64,000 bases of DNA, taken from contig CM056995.1 of assembly GCA_029891345.1 (NCBI GenBank), forward strand, positions 79,547,895 through 79,611,894, in the 5' to 3' direction. Each line of letters begins with the position of its first letter. Position 1 is the stretch's first letter. This stretch comes from Dryococelus australis. Taxonomy: Eukaryota; Arthropoda; Insecta; Phasmatodea; Phasmatidae. This document shows, in pieces, positions 1 through 8,850 of the stretch. The notes beneath the pieces were generated by a model. That model searched no databases. It saw nothing but the letters and a program-made list of their open reading frames with translations, and was not told the origin of the DNA. Position numbers and translations under genes: made by a program.

Positions 1-716
1 GACATTGCCAATAATTAAAACCAATTGGAATTTTGGGGCGTTTGTATAATTTTTCTTTAATTTCGTCTCCATAAATAGGATCGTATTAAACAATTGGCCA
101 CAGAATTTCCATTTTATCAATAACAATTTTTACCAGCATCTGGTCTATTATCTTCATTATCAGATCCATCTGCTTTCTTTGGGGATCTTCTGTAAAAAGA
201 AGCATCATGATTAAAATTTCGAATGAATGTGATCGTGTACCTACCTTTCCAGAATATTTCATTACAATCTCTCATAAACCCAAACAAATATCTTAATGGA
301 TAGGTTATTTCGTTATGCTTATCTTTCCTAACATATTTACCTAGTTCTATCCCCAACATTTGGAAGTATGCTGATTCTGATTCCGAACCTAACAATGTAT
401 GCATCATTGTTTAAGTGATGTCAGGGTTGTCAATACTTTCGATTATACAACCATGTTTAGAGATCTCTATTTTTGAGAACTGGAATGGCAAGAAATTCTC
501 ACAAAGATCAATAGTAGTTTTTTCATAATCTGAATTTGTATCTTTTTTAGTTACCTTATAGTGTTGGTATACATAAGCTTCATTCGGATGTGAAAATGCA
601 TCATCAATAAGGATATCAAACTCAATGTGCTTGTTGTATTCATTAAAATTATTTTTTGTTTGGTCGTTTGGCGGAAACGACTGACTCTCATAACTTTCAA
701 TTTTTTGTTGATCCAT
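1..716 (-). pseudogene. Element A: capsid-like (putative major capsid) protein, partial and broken
   Basis: Read on the minus strand from the ATG at 716 (MDQQKIESYESQSF). The frame is open to 411, where there is an in-frame TAA, and the same frame resumes (TMMHTLLGSE) to 117. The alignment then moves to another frame (VKIVIDKMEILWPIV, stop, YDPIYGDEI, KRPKIPIGFNYWQC), which runs off the window edge. Signature segments are the N-terminal SYESQSFPP block and the YLFGFMRDCNEIFWKGRYTI block followed by FIRNFNHDA. They resemble a capsid-like protein family I recognise from arthropod Polinton/adintovirus loci, thought to have a double jelly-roll fold. That is family memory, not a search result. It sits 21 bp downstream of the integrase on the same strand. 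At least two stops and one frameshift make it non-functional. The C-terminal half lies outside the window. Confidence 0.6.
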
Positions 717-737
717 TTATTATATAGAAAAAAAATC

Positions 738-1660
738 TTAAACAACTACACTTTTCTTATCAACCCAAGAATTATGACTACTATCAAAACTTAACCATTT
801 AATTAGCAGCTTATTTCCTTTTCTTCGCAAAACTTTTTCCACTAAGTAGTCTTTATCATATTTGGTCTTAAGCAGCTCTGGCTCATAAAAAATACCTTTA
901 ATATGTTCATTTTTTAAATCTCTTATTCTATGTGTCGTGGGGTTTGTGTGCAATACTTCACACACCTCAAATACTTCAGTGGACCAATTTGGTGTATATC
1001 CTTTTTCAAAAGAATTTTTATTTTTACTTATACAAACTTTATCTCCTATTGCAAACTTTGGTTTAACCATTTTCTTTCTCCTCCATACATGTTGATTAGA
1101 ATAGAACTTTCATTCTTTGCACTTACATTGGTCGGTTTCATTCCGATTGTACTCTGAACAGTGTTATTGTATTCACTTATTAATTTTGGTAATATAGCCA
1201 CCCATTTATAGTTTCCCTGGATAGTAAATATCTTCCACATTTTCTTCTTCAATGTTCTATTAAATCTTTCTACAGAGCTAGCTTTCTTTTCACCGTATGT
1301 TGAATAGTGTGTTATGTTGTTATTGGTCATTAATGTCTTAAATGATTTATTGTAAAATTCTTTACCTTCATCTGTTTGTAAATGCATGGGTTTGCGATCA
1401 TTCAAAATAGTTTTAAATGCTAACATAACATTTTCACCAGTTTTATCTTTAATTGGTTTTGCCCATGCATATTTGGAAAAATCATCTATCACAGTTAACA
1501 TATATTTAAAAACTTCGTTAATTCTATGTTTACCTTTTAAAGATACAGAATTCATTTCGAATAAATCAGCTTGCCAAAGATCATCGATACCAAACGATAG
1601 AATAGTTCTTCTGGGGAAGTTCTTTCGCAATGGTTTATGAATTTAATTTACAATATCGTT
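738..1660 (-). pseudogene. Element A: Polinton-type DDE integrase with C-terminal chromodomain, frameshifted
   Basis: Two overlapping minus-strand frames make up one gene. The upstream frame (1630-1046) starts at MRKNFPRRTI and carries the rve/RNase H-like core: first Asp in LWQADLFEM (residue 22), second Asp in LQTDEGKEF (residue 87), and the catalytic Glu in SSVERFNRT (residue 121), so the DDE triad is intact. The downstream frame (1070-738) holds an SH3-like stretch (KFAIGDKVCISKNK) and a chromodomain end (DYLVEKVLRRKGNKLLIKWL, then HNSWVDKK). A frameshift at about 1046-1070 separates the two. The region encoding a zinc-binding N-terminus is missing: directly upstream is IHKPLRKNF after a stop. 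The enzyme would insert element ends into host DNA with a 6-bp target duplication. The rve plus chromodomain combination is typical of Polintons, though Ty3/gypsy chromoviruses also have it; the flanking virion genes favour Polinton. Confidence 0.85.
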
Positions 1661-1812
1661 TTTTATACCCCCAACAGTGAATATCTAATTATTGGTAACA
1701 CAACATCTACAAACACATTTAATTCTTTATTGTTATTATTTGTAAGTTCATATGAACTTACTGTATTTTTCATACATTTGAGACAGTATACATTTAAGTA
1801 ATCATTGGTCAT
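1652..1812 (-). pseudogene. Element A: small zinc-ribbon-like protein
   Basis: A minus-strand ATG at 1812 opens MTNDYLNVYCLKCMKN, giving a first Cys-x2-Cys knuckle. About 25 codons later the matching second knuckle (CVCRCC) is found one frame over, followed by a stop and IFTVGGIKN. This looks like a two-knuckle zinc ribbon of about 50 residues broken by a frameshift. Similar very small Cys-x2-Cys proteins occur beside Polinton genes in other arthropods, as far as I recall; the role is unknown. Only 16 bp separate its start from the divergent coiled-coil gene starting at 1829, so the two probably shared a promoter region. It is too short for family assignment to be firm. Confidence 0.4.
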
Positions 1813-1828
1813 TTTATTTATTTATATA

Positions 1829-2756
1829 ATGAGACAACAAAAAATTGTAAACAATATAGAGAAGAATATAGAGAGAAGAAGACAGCTAATTGAAAAGTTT
1901 AAAACTACTAGAAATTTTGCCATGATGAATATTATCAAAATAAAAAACACGATCAAGAATTGATAGATGCAGTAGAAGATTTGGGACAAAAATTCGACAT
2001 GTAACAAATGAGAATAAGAAAACTGTTTGGTAAAACAGACACCAATGAACGCTATGACGATGGCATTAAACGAATTGGCGATGACGATTAACGCTATGGT
2101 GATGAATGCTACGACGATGGCATTAAACACATTGACGATGATGATGAACTCTATGACGATGCATTGGGGCATTTGAAAACTGATATCTCGCAATTAACTA
2201 ACTACAAAACATTTATTGATAACAAAGTGGCAGATATCTTAATTGACTGCAAATACAATGTTTTTGGACTAAAGGCTGATAAAGGTAGATTGTATATTGG
2301 CGATAGCGAAGTAACATTCATCAATGACAAATTTACTGTAAAAGGCCGAATATACACCAGAACTGATGGTTTGATGAAATTACTAATTAATAAGAAAGTA
2401 ACAGAAAGTGACCACCCGCAGTTTTTCAAAACAATGATCCAAACTTGGGAATGCTAAAATCGAGTTAAGGGAATAAATGGAAAATTAATATTAAACCTAT
2501 TTACGATTCAATTAAAAAGAAACGACCCTCACCTAAAAATGGGAAAGGTATAAAGAAATATACAGACTATCCCAAAGAACACATATGGATGGATGATGTT
2601 AGGATGCTTATTGATCGAATTCTCGTTATTTATGGCGAAGAGAATGCTGGAAATGATAAATATTACAATGAAATAGTTGGAATAATGAATATGCTCAACA
2701 GCAAGTATAGTGACTTTGTTGTGAATAATCTAAAAGGTATACCATATCTGATATGA
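1829..2756 (+). pseudogene. Element A: conserved Polinton-associated coiled-coil protein (unknown function)
   Basis: Starts at the ATG in TATATAATGAG (MRQQKIVNNIEKNIERRRQL), a charged helical start. It breaks by frameshift near 1960 and passes through a DDD-rich low-complexity stretch (about 2040-2165). It continues as the open frame 2164-2457 (YNVFGLKADKGRLYIGDSEV, then YTRTDGLMKLLINKK) and finally, in another frame, as KGIKKYTDYPKEHIWMDDVR followed by LIDRILVIYGEE and NEIVGIMNMLNSKY. The order coiled coil, FGL..IGDSEV, DGLWKLL-like block, then a W-x-D-D..L-x-DR helix with NEI, matches the relic at 34.3-35.1 kb in element B, which supports a real gene family. I recognise it as a recurrent neighbour of Polinton genes but know no function. 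Its stop (TGA, 2754-2756) overlaps the PLA2 start codon (2753-2755). Confidence 0.6.
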
Positions 2757-3142
2757 GTGTTGAACACAATACCACATACTTTTTGGGAGTGACGGAGCAT
2801 CATGGAAAAGGGTTACTCAATAACATAATAAATTCACAACCTTTTGAATTGCATACACTCGGTTATCAGTACTTAGGTCCGGGTACCAGACGAAAAGAGA
2901 GAATTGGGTGTGGTGATAAACCCATAAATCCACTAGATGCGGCTGCAATGGAACATGATATAGCTTATCATCATCATAGAGATCTAGCTGAAAGACATGT
3001 AGCTGACAAAGAACTACAAGAGAAAGCGTTCAAAAGATTGTTAAGTTCAAATGCTGATCTCGATGAGAGATTGTGGGCTGGTGTTACTGGATCTGCGATG
3101 CATATTAAATGTAAGCTTGGCTGGGGAATTAAAATGAAATGA
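2753..3142 (+). CDS. Element A: phospholipase A2-like virion protein
   Basis: An intact frame of 129 codons. It has a calcium-loop-like segment YLGPGT (residues 40-45) and the active-site helix MEHDIAYHHHRD (His68-Asp69), followed by a second helix with ADKELQEKAFKRL. This is the minimal fold of PLA2-like domains of the parvovirus VP1u/Polinton type. In viruses such a domain breaches endosomal membrane during entry; that role here is inferred from the family. The cysteines of secreted PLA2s are absent, as is usual for the viral type. The tail GLGW-like segment (KCKLGWGIKMK) resembles the end of the element B copy (KRGLGLKCK) just before its PX region. It overlaps the previous gene by 3 bp and is followed by the PX/protease ORF, which suggests a late-gene block. 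Confidence 0.8.
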   Translation: MSVEHNTTYFLGVTEHHGKGLLNNIINSQPFELHTLGYQYLGPGTRRKERIGCGDKPINPLDAAAMEHDIAYHHHRDLAERHVADKELQEKAFKRLLSSNADLDERLWAGVTGSAMHIKCKLGWGIKMK

Positions 3143-3282
3143 TAAAATATTTGTTATAATAAATGAAAGTAAATAAATGTATTTCAAGTTCCTAACAAGG
3201 AGTTGAAGGGTTTGAATATTGATTCTTTCCTAACAAAGACCAACTGGAAGATAAAAACAATACATTAAACGAGGACAAAGGG

Positions 3283-3987
3283 ATGACTATCACAATTTCA
3301 GTTCCACAACTTAAGAAAATGTCCAAAGAAATGAAAACTGGAAATGGTCTGACAGTTCACAAGGGTGGATTTTTTCCCTTAATTTTCGCAGCATTGGGAT
3401 CTCTAGGAGCGTTAGCTGGTGGTGCATCATCTATTGCTACATCAGAAATTAATGCTAAGAAGAAAAACAAGGAATTGGAAGAACAACACAGACATGATTT
3501 AGCTATGGAGGAATACGGGAAGGGATTGAAGAATGTCAAGTGGGATAAGAATGTTAAAAAAAAAGTAACTCCACTCAGTAACTTTGATATTGATAAAATG
3601 GTTAAAAAATTAAACATTAAAAATTTTCGGGGTGTATTTATGATCGATGAGCTACTTAACACGCCACTCGATAATGAATGTGGTATTGTTAATCTAGATG
3701 TTTCGACAAACTCTGGTACACACTGGGTATGCTATTGGAAAAAAGCAAACAACAAATATTATTTTGATTCATTTGGCGGAAATCCACCGCGACAATTAAT
3801 AGCATATCTCGGAAGTAATATTTTTTATAATGATGATAGAATTCAAAATTTCAATCAAGTAACTTGTGGTCATTTGTGTGTAATTGTGTTAAATCTCTTT
3901 TCGCATAATTTTAATTTTCCAAAAATTATTTCACTATTAATAAACAATGGATATATGCGGAAATTCATTAATGAGCTCTTGGATTGA
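3283..3987 (+). CDS. Element A: PX-like segment fused to adenain-type cysteine protease
   Basis: An intact 234-codon frame. Residues 1-90 form a PX/minor-capsid-like part: a basic start, then a Gly/Ala-rich hydrophobic stretch (GGFFPLIFAALGSLGALAGG, residues 28-47) and a charged helix (KKKNKELEEQHRHD). Residues 95-234 form an adenovirus-type (C5) protease: PLSNFDIDKMVKKL, NFRGVFM, the catalytic His147 in SGTHWVCYW, Asp162 in YYFDSFGG, and the nucleophile Cys195 in QVTCGHLC. All three catalytic positions are present. In related elements the protease usually has its own start at the PLSNFDI block, so the in-frame junction (KNVKKKVTPLSN) may be a true fusion or loss of an intergenic stop. The protease would mature capsid precursors. 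The open frame is notable beside its broken neighbours. Confidence 0.85.
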   Translation: MTITISVPQLKKMSKEMKTGNGLTVHKGGFFPLIFAALGSLGALAGGASSIATSEINAKKKNKELEEQHRHDLAMEEYGKGLKNVKWDKNVKKKVTPLSNFDIDKMVKKLNIKNFRGVFMIDELLNTPLDNECGIVNLDVSTNSGTHWVCYWKKANNKYYFDSFGGNPPRQLIAYLGSNIFYNDDRIQNFNQVTCGHLCVIVLNLFSHNFNFPKIISLLINNGYMRKFINELLD

Positions 3988-4263
3988 AGATCAAATTAAA
4001 GAACGCACAAACAATGCTGAGAAGATCAGTCCTAATGATTTCGTTTCCAACACACAGTTCAACGACTTTATAACCACACTGGCAAGAAATAAAAGATCAT
4101 TGGATAAAGCCTATCTTACTTGGAAGTAGATTATAATATAGATTTCGAACAAAAAAGACTAAGACATGTGGGAAATCCCATTGTACCGATGGACGCAATC
4201 AATTTAGAGTACTATCAGAAAAACAGAATTAACATTATTCGTTTAGTTGGAAAATACAGTTAA
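3971..4263 (+). pseudogene. Element A: fibre-like protein with tail-collar-type motif
   Basis: Starts at ATG 3971 (MSSWIEDQIKERTNNAEKIS), overlapping the protease end. It is helical and charged through NTQFNDFITTLARNKRSLDK, then needs a frameshift near 4126 to continue as DYNIDFEQKRLRHVGNPIVP followed by MDAINLEYYQKNRI, ending at the TAA at 4261. The segment RLRHVGNPIVPMDAINLEYY resembles the short motif that recurs in phage and viral fibre proteins just before a trimeric coiled coil (ideal form: leucine-x-x-valine-glycine-x-P...DAV-N/T-x-x-Y). Element B has a counterpart (LNGQVLHSMGMAVKDS and NKHYVEDLN). A receptor-binding or fibre role is inferred from this motif and from position in the virion block. 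Only one frameshift separates it from an open gene. Confidence 0.45.
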
Positions 4264-4309
4264 AAAGAAAAAGTGTTTTACTTTGATAATCGAATAGAAT
4301 ATTTTTTTT

Positions 4310-4522
4310 ATGAGAGATGGAACTATAGTTGAAATAATAATAAAACCAAAAAAATATAAAAGTGTTATCAACTTATACCATGAACGGAAAAAAAATTACA
4401 TGTATAAAACTTTTGAAGTACACCCATATGAAATGATAAATTTTAAAATACCAAAATCCCACAATGTACCCGAAGGTACAATTGTGTTTATTGAAATAGT
4501 TATGGTATATGAATACGTTTAA
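4310..4522 (+). CDS. Element A: small unknown ORF
   Basis: A 70-codon frame (MRDGTIVEIIIKPKKYKSV..., ending IVFIEIVMVYEYV). It is beta-rich by eye: alternating hydrophobic strands TIVEIIIKP and TIVFIEIVMVYEYV, with basic residues between. I do not recognise it. It lies between the fibre-like gene and the convergent ATPase gene in a region otherwise fully used by virus-like genes, so a small structural protein is possible. Length and low complexity leave real doubt that it is coding. Confidence 0.35.
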   Translation: MRDGTIVEIIIKPKKYKSVINLYHERKKNYMYKTFEVHPYEMINFKIPKSHNVPEGTIVFIEIVMVYEYV

Positions 4523-4561
4523 AAAGATCATATTATGTTAGTTTTTAATGGAAACATTTCA

Positions 4562-5271
4562 TTAAAAACAAAACTTACTTATAATTAAAGAATTTAAAAA
4601 TTCTTTAATTTTATTATGGTACTTGCCATTATTTAACTTACAAGTCATATCTATTGTAACAAAACCACATTCATTATTCCAACATTTTGAACACGTCTCC
4701 CTAAATTTCTCAAACGACATATCACCATCAACAAAATCACTATGAATATGTTTAAGATTTGTATCATCTTGTCTGAATATGCAAAGAAAATTGGATTTGT
4801 CTCTTATAAGCTGCTTAGGTACTTTTGAGTATGTCTAGGCTAAATAGAAACAATCAATATCTTTATGTCTACCCCAGTAAAGTAATACCTTACCATATTT
4901 TTATTTTCAAGTATGATATCATCGAAAACAACTACAGACTCTTTATGACATTCATTTACATCAACCATTTCTTCATTTGATGGAAAGAAGTATGCTATAG
5001 GGTCATTAAATAATGTTGACACTACATCTATATCTTTCTTTAAATTGATATATTTTGGTTGGTCCAGACTTTTTGAACACACATAGAGAGTACCAAAGTC
5101 CAACCATCCCTGAGCATATATAAAATTATCTATCATAAGTGTAGTTTTTCCACAGTTACTAGGAACCACTATCAAACATCTAATATTATAAGGTAATAAT
5201 TCTCCATGACGTTTTGTCGATACAGTCTTGTCCGGTATTTTTATTTTAATATCCCAGTCTACATGTTTCAT
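4562..5271 (-). pseudogene. Element A: FtsK/HerA-type genome-packaging ATPase
   Basis: Read from ATG 5271 (MKHVDWDIKIKIPDK). The Walker A loop is VVPSNCGKTTLM (residues 35-46), then TLYVCSKSLDQPKY and a Walker B strand ESVVVFDDII (Asp117-Asp118). After a frameshift near 4865 the frame continues RHKDIDCFYLA, stop, TYSKVPKQLIRDKSNFLCIF, RQDDTNLKHIHSDF, CSKCWNNECGFVTID, to a TAA at 4562. The stop inside the FYLA-TYSK block corresponds to a CAG-to-TAG change where the family has a glutamine. The protein would pump DNA into capsids. The gene is divergent from the penton gene with only 45 bp between start codons. One frameshift plus one nonsense change inactivate it; otherwise motifs are preserved. 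Confidence 0.8.
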
Positions 5272-5316
5272 GTTTTCTTGCTCATTTATTAAAAGATTTT
5301 TTAAATATAATATTAA

Positions 5317-5958
5317 ATGAGTTAAGTATTCAAACTAATAGATAACAAATTAGTGTTGAAGAAAAGACTACATTACCCTTTAGAGATAGAGGGGCACTCA
5401 TTGGCTTTGGTTCAGTTCTATACTACTTATGTAATGCATAACATTATCTCTGCGAAAAATAAGCTATACTTTGTGGGCCAGAACGATATAGCTTAAAAGA
5501 TCTTGAAAAAACTATAAAAGCAATTTTTTTCATTTAGTGTAGATTCAACGGATGGGAAAGAAAATCATATATCTTTCGAGCTGGATAAAATTACAAACAG
5601 AGTGAAAGTAAAATGTACGCTTAAATTTTAGTTTGGAAAACCGGGTTCAATAGGAAAACTTTTGGGTGCCGTAGTAAATAAAACTCTGAAAGCAAATGTG
5701 GATCATTATGGCGATACAATTCCAACATTTGCTCAATTTGAAACAATAAATATACACTGTAATATAATAAATGGTATGATATTAAAACATGATGAATATA
5801 ATCATAGAGAAACTAATATAATTACCACTTTTAAACCAAGAACAACATTTGGATTTGGCGACACGATCTATTACGAACCAGCTTATCCATTATTTTTTCC
5901 AGTGCAAACAAATCAAGTTAATGAAATAATAGTTGAAATTAAGGCTGAAAAAGGTTAA
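5317..5958 (+). pseudogene. Element A: penton-like (minor capsid, single jelly roll) protein
   Basis: The plausible start is ATG 5317, with a stop as codon 3. The same frame reads RLHYPLEIEGHSLALVQFYT and KNKLYFVGQND, then shifts to SLKDLEKTIKAIFF, ISFELDKITNRVKVKC, and, past another stop, FGKPGSIGKLLGAVVNK. From 5662 to 5958 the frame is open: FETINIHCNIINGMI, TFKPRTTFGFGDTIYYEP, then a final strand EIIVEIKAEKG. The order of strands and the GSIGKLLG turn match the relic at 37.5-38.2 kb in element B, and both resemble the penton-type jelly-roll protein of Polinton-like viruses. It would form the capsid vertices. Three or more lesions in the first half; the second half is unbroken. Confidence 0.65.
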
Positions 5959-6069
5959 GTTAATTAACTTTGATTTGTCCCAAAGAACAGTGGTATTAGA
6001 GATGAAGTCGTAGATATTTTTAGGTTGGAAGTAGTCATATTCTATATATTAAAGTTTCGTGTTATAAAC

Positions 6070-6243
6070 ATGAATAATATTTCTATAGAAAGTGTAATGG
6101 AAGAACTCAATGTTTCGGCTACTTTAATGCGTCGAATTTGGAGATGTGTATCTAAATTTTTAATTAGACTATGTTGTAGCACATTGCCGAAGTCAGAGCG
6201 ACAATTGTGTTTTAATGATTGTATAACCATTAAAACTTTATAG
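6070..6243 (+). other. Possible small ORF between penton and DNA-binding-like gene
   Basis: From the ATG at 6070 a 57-codon frame reads MNNISIESVMEELNVSATLM and ends LCFNDCITIKTL. It has several Cys and an amphipathic start but no motif I recognise. It is listed because the stretch 5959-6300 otherwise holds no gene. Confidence 0.2.
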
Positions 6244-6304
6244 AGATATGAGCACAAATAAAAATCAACTGATGTCTAATTATACGACAACGATCATTTA
6301 CTCT

Positions 6305-6640
6305 TTAAAAATCCGAATAGAATGCATTTTTTTTAACACCACAATCCACCATTCCATCATATGCAAAACTTATACCTCCACGATTAACATCATTTAAAAC
6401 TTTTTCACTGAAAATCTGAACATATCTGTCTGGTAAGGTTACTTTAAAATTTCCAGAAGTAATTACCACTTTGTATCCATACAGTGTATCATTTATTTCA
6501 GCATGGTTTATGGGATAGGACTGTCCAATTGCAAGTTCGGAAAGTTTCTTAAATTGTTTGGTTCCGATTAATACATTTAGCAACTGATCCAGCTTTCTTA
6601 TATACAATATTTTATTTTTTACGTATTCAAATTTTTTGAG
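6305..6640 (-). CDS. Element A: small DNA-binding-like protein, N-terminus lost in a minisatellite
   Basis: The minus-strand frame is open from about 6709 to 6305, but the first ~20 codons fall in the 6630-6833 minisatellite, so the genuine part starts near KFEYVKNKILYIRKLDQLL. The core reads FKKLSELAIGQSYPIN, YGYKVVITSGNFKVTLPDRY, and ends GGISFAYDGMVDCG. The pattern (Leu-x-x-Leu, Gly-x-x-Tyr, a YG-x-x-VVI strand, then VTLPxRY) is that of a short beta-barrel protein common in arthropod mobile elements. I read it as OB-fold-like and possibly single-strand DNA binding, but that is inference. No internal stop. It is the last virus-like gene of element A before ordinary repeat DNA. Confidence 0.45.
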   Translation of the reverse strand, partial: LKKFEYVKNKILYIRKLDQLLNVLIGTKQFKKLSELAIGQSYPINHAEINDTLYGYKVVITSGNFKVTLPDRYVQIFSEKVLNDVNRGGISFAYDGMVDCGVKKNAFYSDF

Positions 6641-6833
6641 CCACTTTTTTTGCAACTGCACCCAAGCGCAACTTTTCATGCGTATTTTTGTAGATGCACT
6701 CAAACGCAAAGTTTAACGGAACTTTTTTTTCTAAAGATACGAGCTAACCAAACGCAACTTTTTGAGTCACTTTTTTGCGGTTGCACTCAAACGCAACTTT
6801 TTGAGCCACTTTTTTGTGGTTGCATTCGAATCG
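6630..6833 (+). repeat. Minisatellite (~40-bp unit) at the element A edge
   Basis: About four imperfect units with the core TTTTTGAGCCACTTTTTTG followed by CGGTTGCACTCAAACGCAAC. The array replaces the expected 5' end of the DNA-binding-like gene and marks where recognisable element A sequence stops. Confidence 0.65.
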
Positions 6834-6959
6834 GCATTTCTATACTACTTGCGGCCTACAACTATTACAATAAATTAATTTCTTTAAATGTGACTAATTA
6901 CTTGCCAACTGTCTAACTTAATTCACAATTAAATGCCTGCATCCCACTTCTGACACCAA

Positions 6960-7707
6960 TGTTACAAGATGCCAGAGGGGCGTATCTGAGTTCGTGAAGG
7001 ATGGAGATCTTAATAAAAATATAGAGTTAACTTTGATCTTAATTTATTCACACAGCTACTATTTACAGCATTAATCCATTTATCTCCTCTTTCTCTTTTT
7101 ACTTCTCAATGAGCGTAATTATAAATGTCTATTTTTTCTCTAATTAACGTCCTTCTTAATGTCTCTGTTTGGTTACAGTCATTAACACACACTCATAATT
7201 AACATACTTCCTGTCTGTCTGTTACCACATCTAGTCCAATAGTCCAGCCTGCCAGCCGCAACCTTCACTGCTTGATACTCGCAGTCCCAGATTTCCCTTC
7301 CGATAGTCACTTCTCTCGCAGCTCGTCGTCTTCGCTGAAACAACTCAACCACTCATCTACTCCCCAACTTCAACTCAACTCTCTCTACCCAGAGGGCCGT
7401 CGTACTACTCAGACTTTGCTGGCCTTCACATGGAAAGTTCGACGCACTCCGAGTCCTGCTTAGAGAAACTAGGGCAGCAAACCAGTAATCCTCAGATAGA
7501 TGCATAAACTTAATACAAACAAGGTCAGTAAAGTGCGCCGCAAAAGGATTATCTTGTCAGCTCGCTTTTTGGTAATAGATTCGCGGTTCTTGGTTCAGCG
7601 CACGCCTCTAATTCAAAGCATTCCATTGACTCGCCACCGCAATCATATAACTGCTGTCCTTCACTTCCACTGGCTCGCACGGGATGCAAAGCAGCGAGAA
7701 CGTAACA
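6960..7707 (-). mobile_element. LTR-like element, copy 1
   Basis: Bounded by TGTTAC and GTAACA, 748 bp. It shares with the copies at 11,239 and 12,292 the GGGGCG..CTGAGTTCGT segment, a GGATGGAG block, a run around TTTATTCACACAGCT and the terminal GATGCAAAGCAGCGAG...GTAACA. Read on the minus strand the layout is promoter-like sequence first, AATAAA near the 3' end and CA-type termini, as in a solo LTR. I find no flanking duplication for this copy and no coding internal region, so it may be truncated or old. A non-autonomous DNA element is the alternative. Confidence 0.5.
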
Positions 7708-8110
7708 ATATCTAAAATTTAACAGCCCATCTGGTTCCCTGGCCTGTTTTAACCATTCATTTTTCACTTTAACTGTCGCAAATGAAGTGGTGGCGCAAAT
7801 TACTGAATCCTGAGTGCGTAATCCGCAAGAAGTCAATCACGGCTGAATGCTGCAAGTTTTGGTCTCACAAGCACTTATTAACACCTGACAGCAACTTACA
7901 CTATGAGGCCTATGGGAAGAGTTTCTTTTGCTGTCCTGCACAAACAGCAGTCAATTAATCGTTAAGTTTCGACGTGTCAACAGCGGAAAGTAATATTATC
8001 AACAGAAAAGCTACATCCGTATGTTAGCTGATTTCTGACCGCGCACAGCACCGATAATGATTTTGCTCCCACTCCGCAGTGTGACGTAAATAAACTATTA
8101 TATACCCGGG
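7708..8110. other. No recognisable feature
   Basis: About 400 bp of unique-looking sequence. I see no coding frame, repeat or RNA signature. Confidence 0.5.
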
Positions 8111-8206
8111 ATAGTGTGTTATGGAGTTCATATGTAACTGAATTTAATAAATTATTTTTATAAATTATTTTGCTATTAACCTTTGCTAGCTTGTGTGTGT
8201 GTGTCC

Positions 8207-8256
<50 letters not shown>

Positions 8257-8324
8257 CTGAATTTAATAAATTATTTTTATAAATTATTTTGCTATTAACC
8301 TTTGCTAGCTTGTGTGTGTGTCCG

Positions 8325-8380
<56 letters not shown>

Positions 8381-8476
8381 CGGACACACACACACAAGCT
8401 AGCAAAGGTTAATAGCAAAATAATTTATAAAAATAATTTATTAAATTCAGTTACATATGAACTCCATAACACACTA
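8111..8476. repeat. Large inverted repeat around (AT)n tracts
   Basis: The left arm (8111-8206) runs from ATAGTGTGTTATGGAGTTCA through GCTATTAACCTTTGCTAGCT to a (GT)n-CCGTAT end. Its reverse complement is 8379-8476. A third, direct partial copy lies at 8254-8326 between two (AT)n runs. The arms are nearly identical over about 95 bp. This may be a fold-back repeat produced at replication or repair, or an assembly artefact. Confidence 0.75.
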
Positions 8477-8479
8477 TAT

Positions 8480-8481
8480 AT

Positions 8482-8526
<45 letters not shown>

Positions 8527-8609
8527 TTATTACATATATATATATATTTATTCATATATATACATATATATATATAGTTATTCAACCCATATATATGGGT
8601 TGAATAACT
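8480..8609. repeat. (AT)n tracts ending in a perfect 34-bp palindrome
   Basis: Mixed AT/ATAC repeats followed at 8576-8609 by a perfect palindrome with half-site AGTTATTCAACCCATAT. Open frames here encode only Tyr/Ile repeats and are not genes. Confidence 0.7.
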
Positions 8610-8850
8610 AAAAAATAGGTAATAAATGAGAGACAATTATGATTATTCAAGATAATACAGACTACTAGTAAATATCCCGGGGACCCGAAAGGCTAAGGGG
8701 TTTTGACTGTTTTAACTTCCTCCCCCTTACAAATACTCGAGATGCAAAGCACAGTGATCAGCGCAAACACGGATCTAATCGAGAAGAGGAACGGCATGGG
8801 AAGAAGGGCCTCTCTAAAACAACTCAAAAACTAAGGGAAATAGAAAAAGA

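Noticed and set aside
1822..2193. 123-codon minus-strand frame rich in Ile/Val/Phe
   Set aside because: Antisense shadow of the coiled-coil gene's acidic region; the plus strand shows family blocks.
8312..8636. Open frames of about 60-100 codons over the AT repeats
   Set aside because: They encode only Tyr/Ile repeats from (AT)n; the same holds at 13,584-13,874, 15,260-15,616 and 28,388-28,636.
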